A program made the position numbers and the translations under genes. This document shows positions 6,605 to 6,608 of a DNA stretch of 6,608 nucleotides, piece after piece. The first letter of the stretch is position 1, and each line of letters starts with the position of its first letter. The stretch comes from Candidatus Kuenenia stuttgartensis (GTDB lineage: Bacteria > Planctomycetota > UBA1135 > UBA2386): contig CAMAUH010000246.1 of the NCBI GenBank assembly GCA_945861365.1, positions 1 to 6,608 of the forward strand, given 5' to 3'. The notes beneath the pieces were generated by a model. It saw nothing but the letters and a program-made list of their open reading frames with translations, made no database searches and was not told the origin of the DNA.

Positions 6605-6608
6605 ATGC
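6605..6608 (+). CDS. Start codon of the next gene (partial; possibly thrS)
   Basis: Only ATG plus one base is inside the window. The AGGAG ribosome binding site 8 bases upstream makes this a credible start. The thrS guess rests solely on the conserved order tRNA-Val then thrS known from Pseudomonas; the visible base cannot confirm it. Confidence 0.4.

Overview
This is a GC-rich bacterial chromosomal segment of tightly packed housekeeping genes. High G+C third positions, a tRNA with an encoded CCA end, and a tRNA-Val(GAC) just ahead of what may be thrS all fit a gammaproteobacterium. Xanthomonadales-like is my best guess, from general resemblance only. There is no sign of mobile elements, CRISPR arrays, phage genes or foreign base composition.

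Layout. Positions 1-2337 read rightward: the last codons of an unidentified gene (1-66), purC (108-998, purine synthesis), mtnA (1010-2062, methionine salvage) and an 88-residue hypothetical protein (2071-2337). Gaps are 41, 11 and 8 bases, so the last three probably share a transcript. Positions 2348-6253 read leftward, in transcription order: a beta-rich protein of unknown function (5606-6253), a coiled-coil membrane protein of unknown function (4383-5606), ald (alanine dehydrogenase, 3187-4293) and uppP (undecaprenyl-diphosphatase, 2348-3190). The two blocks converge with only 10 bases between stop codons. At the right edge, tRNA-Val(GAC) (6425-6501) reads rightward behind a plausible GC-discriminator promoter. 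It is followed by a 103-base leader with two hairpins, a strong ribosome binding site and an ATG at 6605.

How the genes may work together. purC, mtnA, ald and uppP are each complete and keep their key residues. The start of uppP overlaps the stop of ald by 4 bases (GTGA), so the two are probably co-translated. Ald links pyruvate and L-alanine, and UppP recycles the cell-wall lipid carrier; a shared role in envelope supply is possible but is inference. The two unknown leftward genes are coupled by a TGATG stop/start overlap. They look like an envelope pair: one protein has an export signal with a possible lipobox, a coiled coil, an internal membrane segment and a C-terminal domain resembling the cytoplasmic end of MscS channels; its partner is a beta-rich soluble protein. 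This pair is the most likely place in the window for something not yet described. The 88-residue protein and the hairpin leader at the right edge come next.
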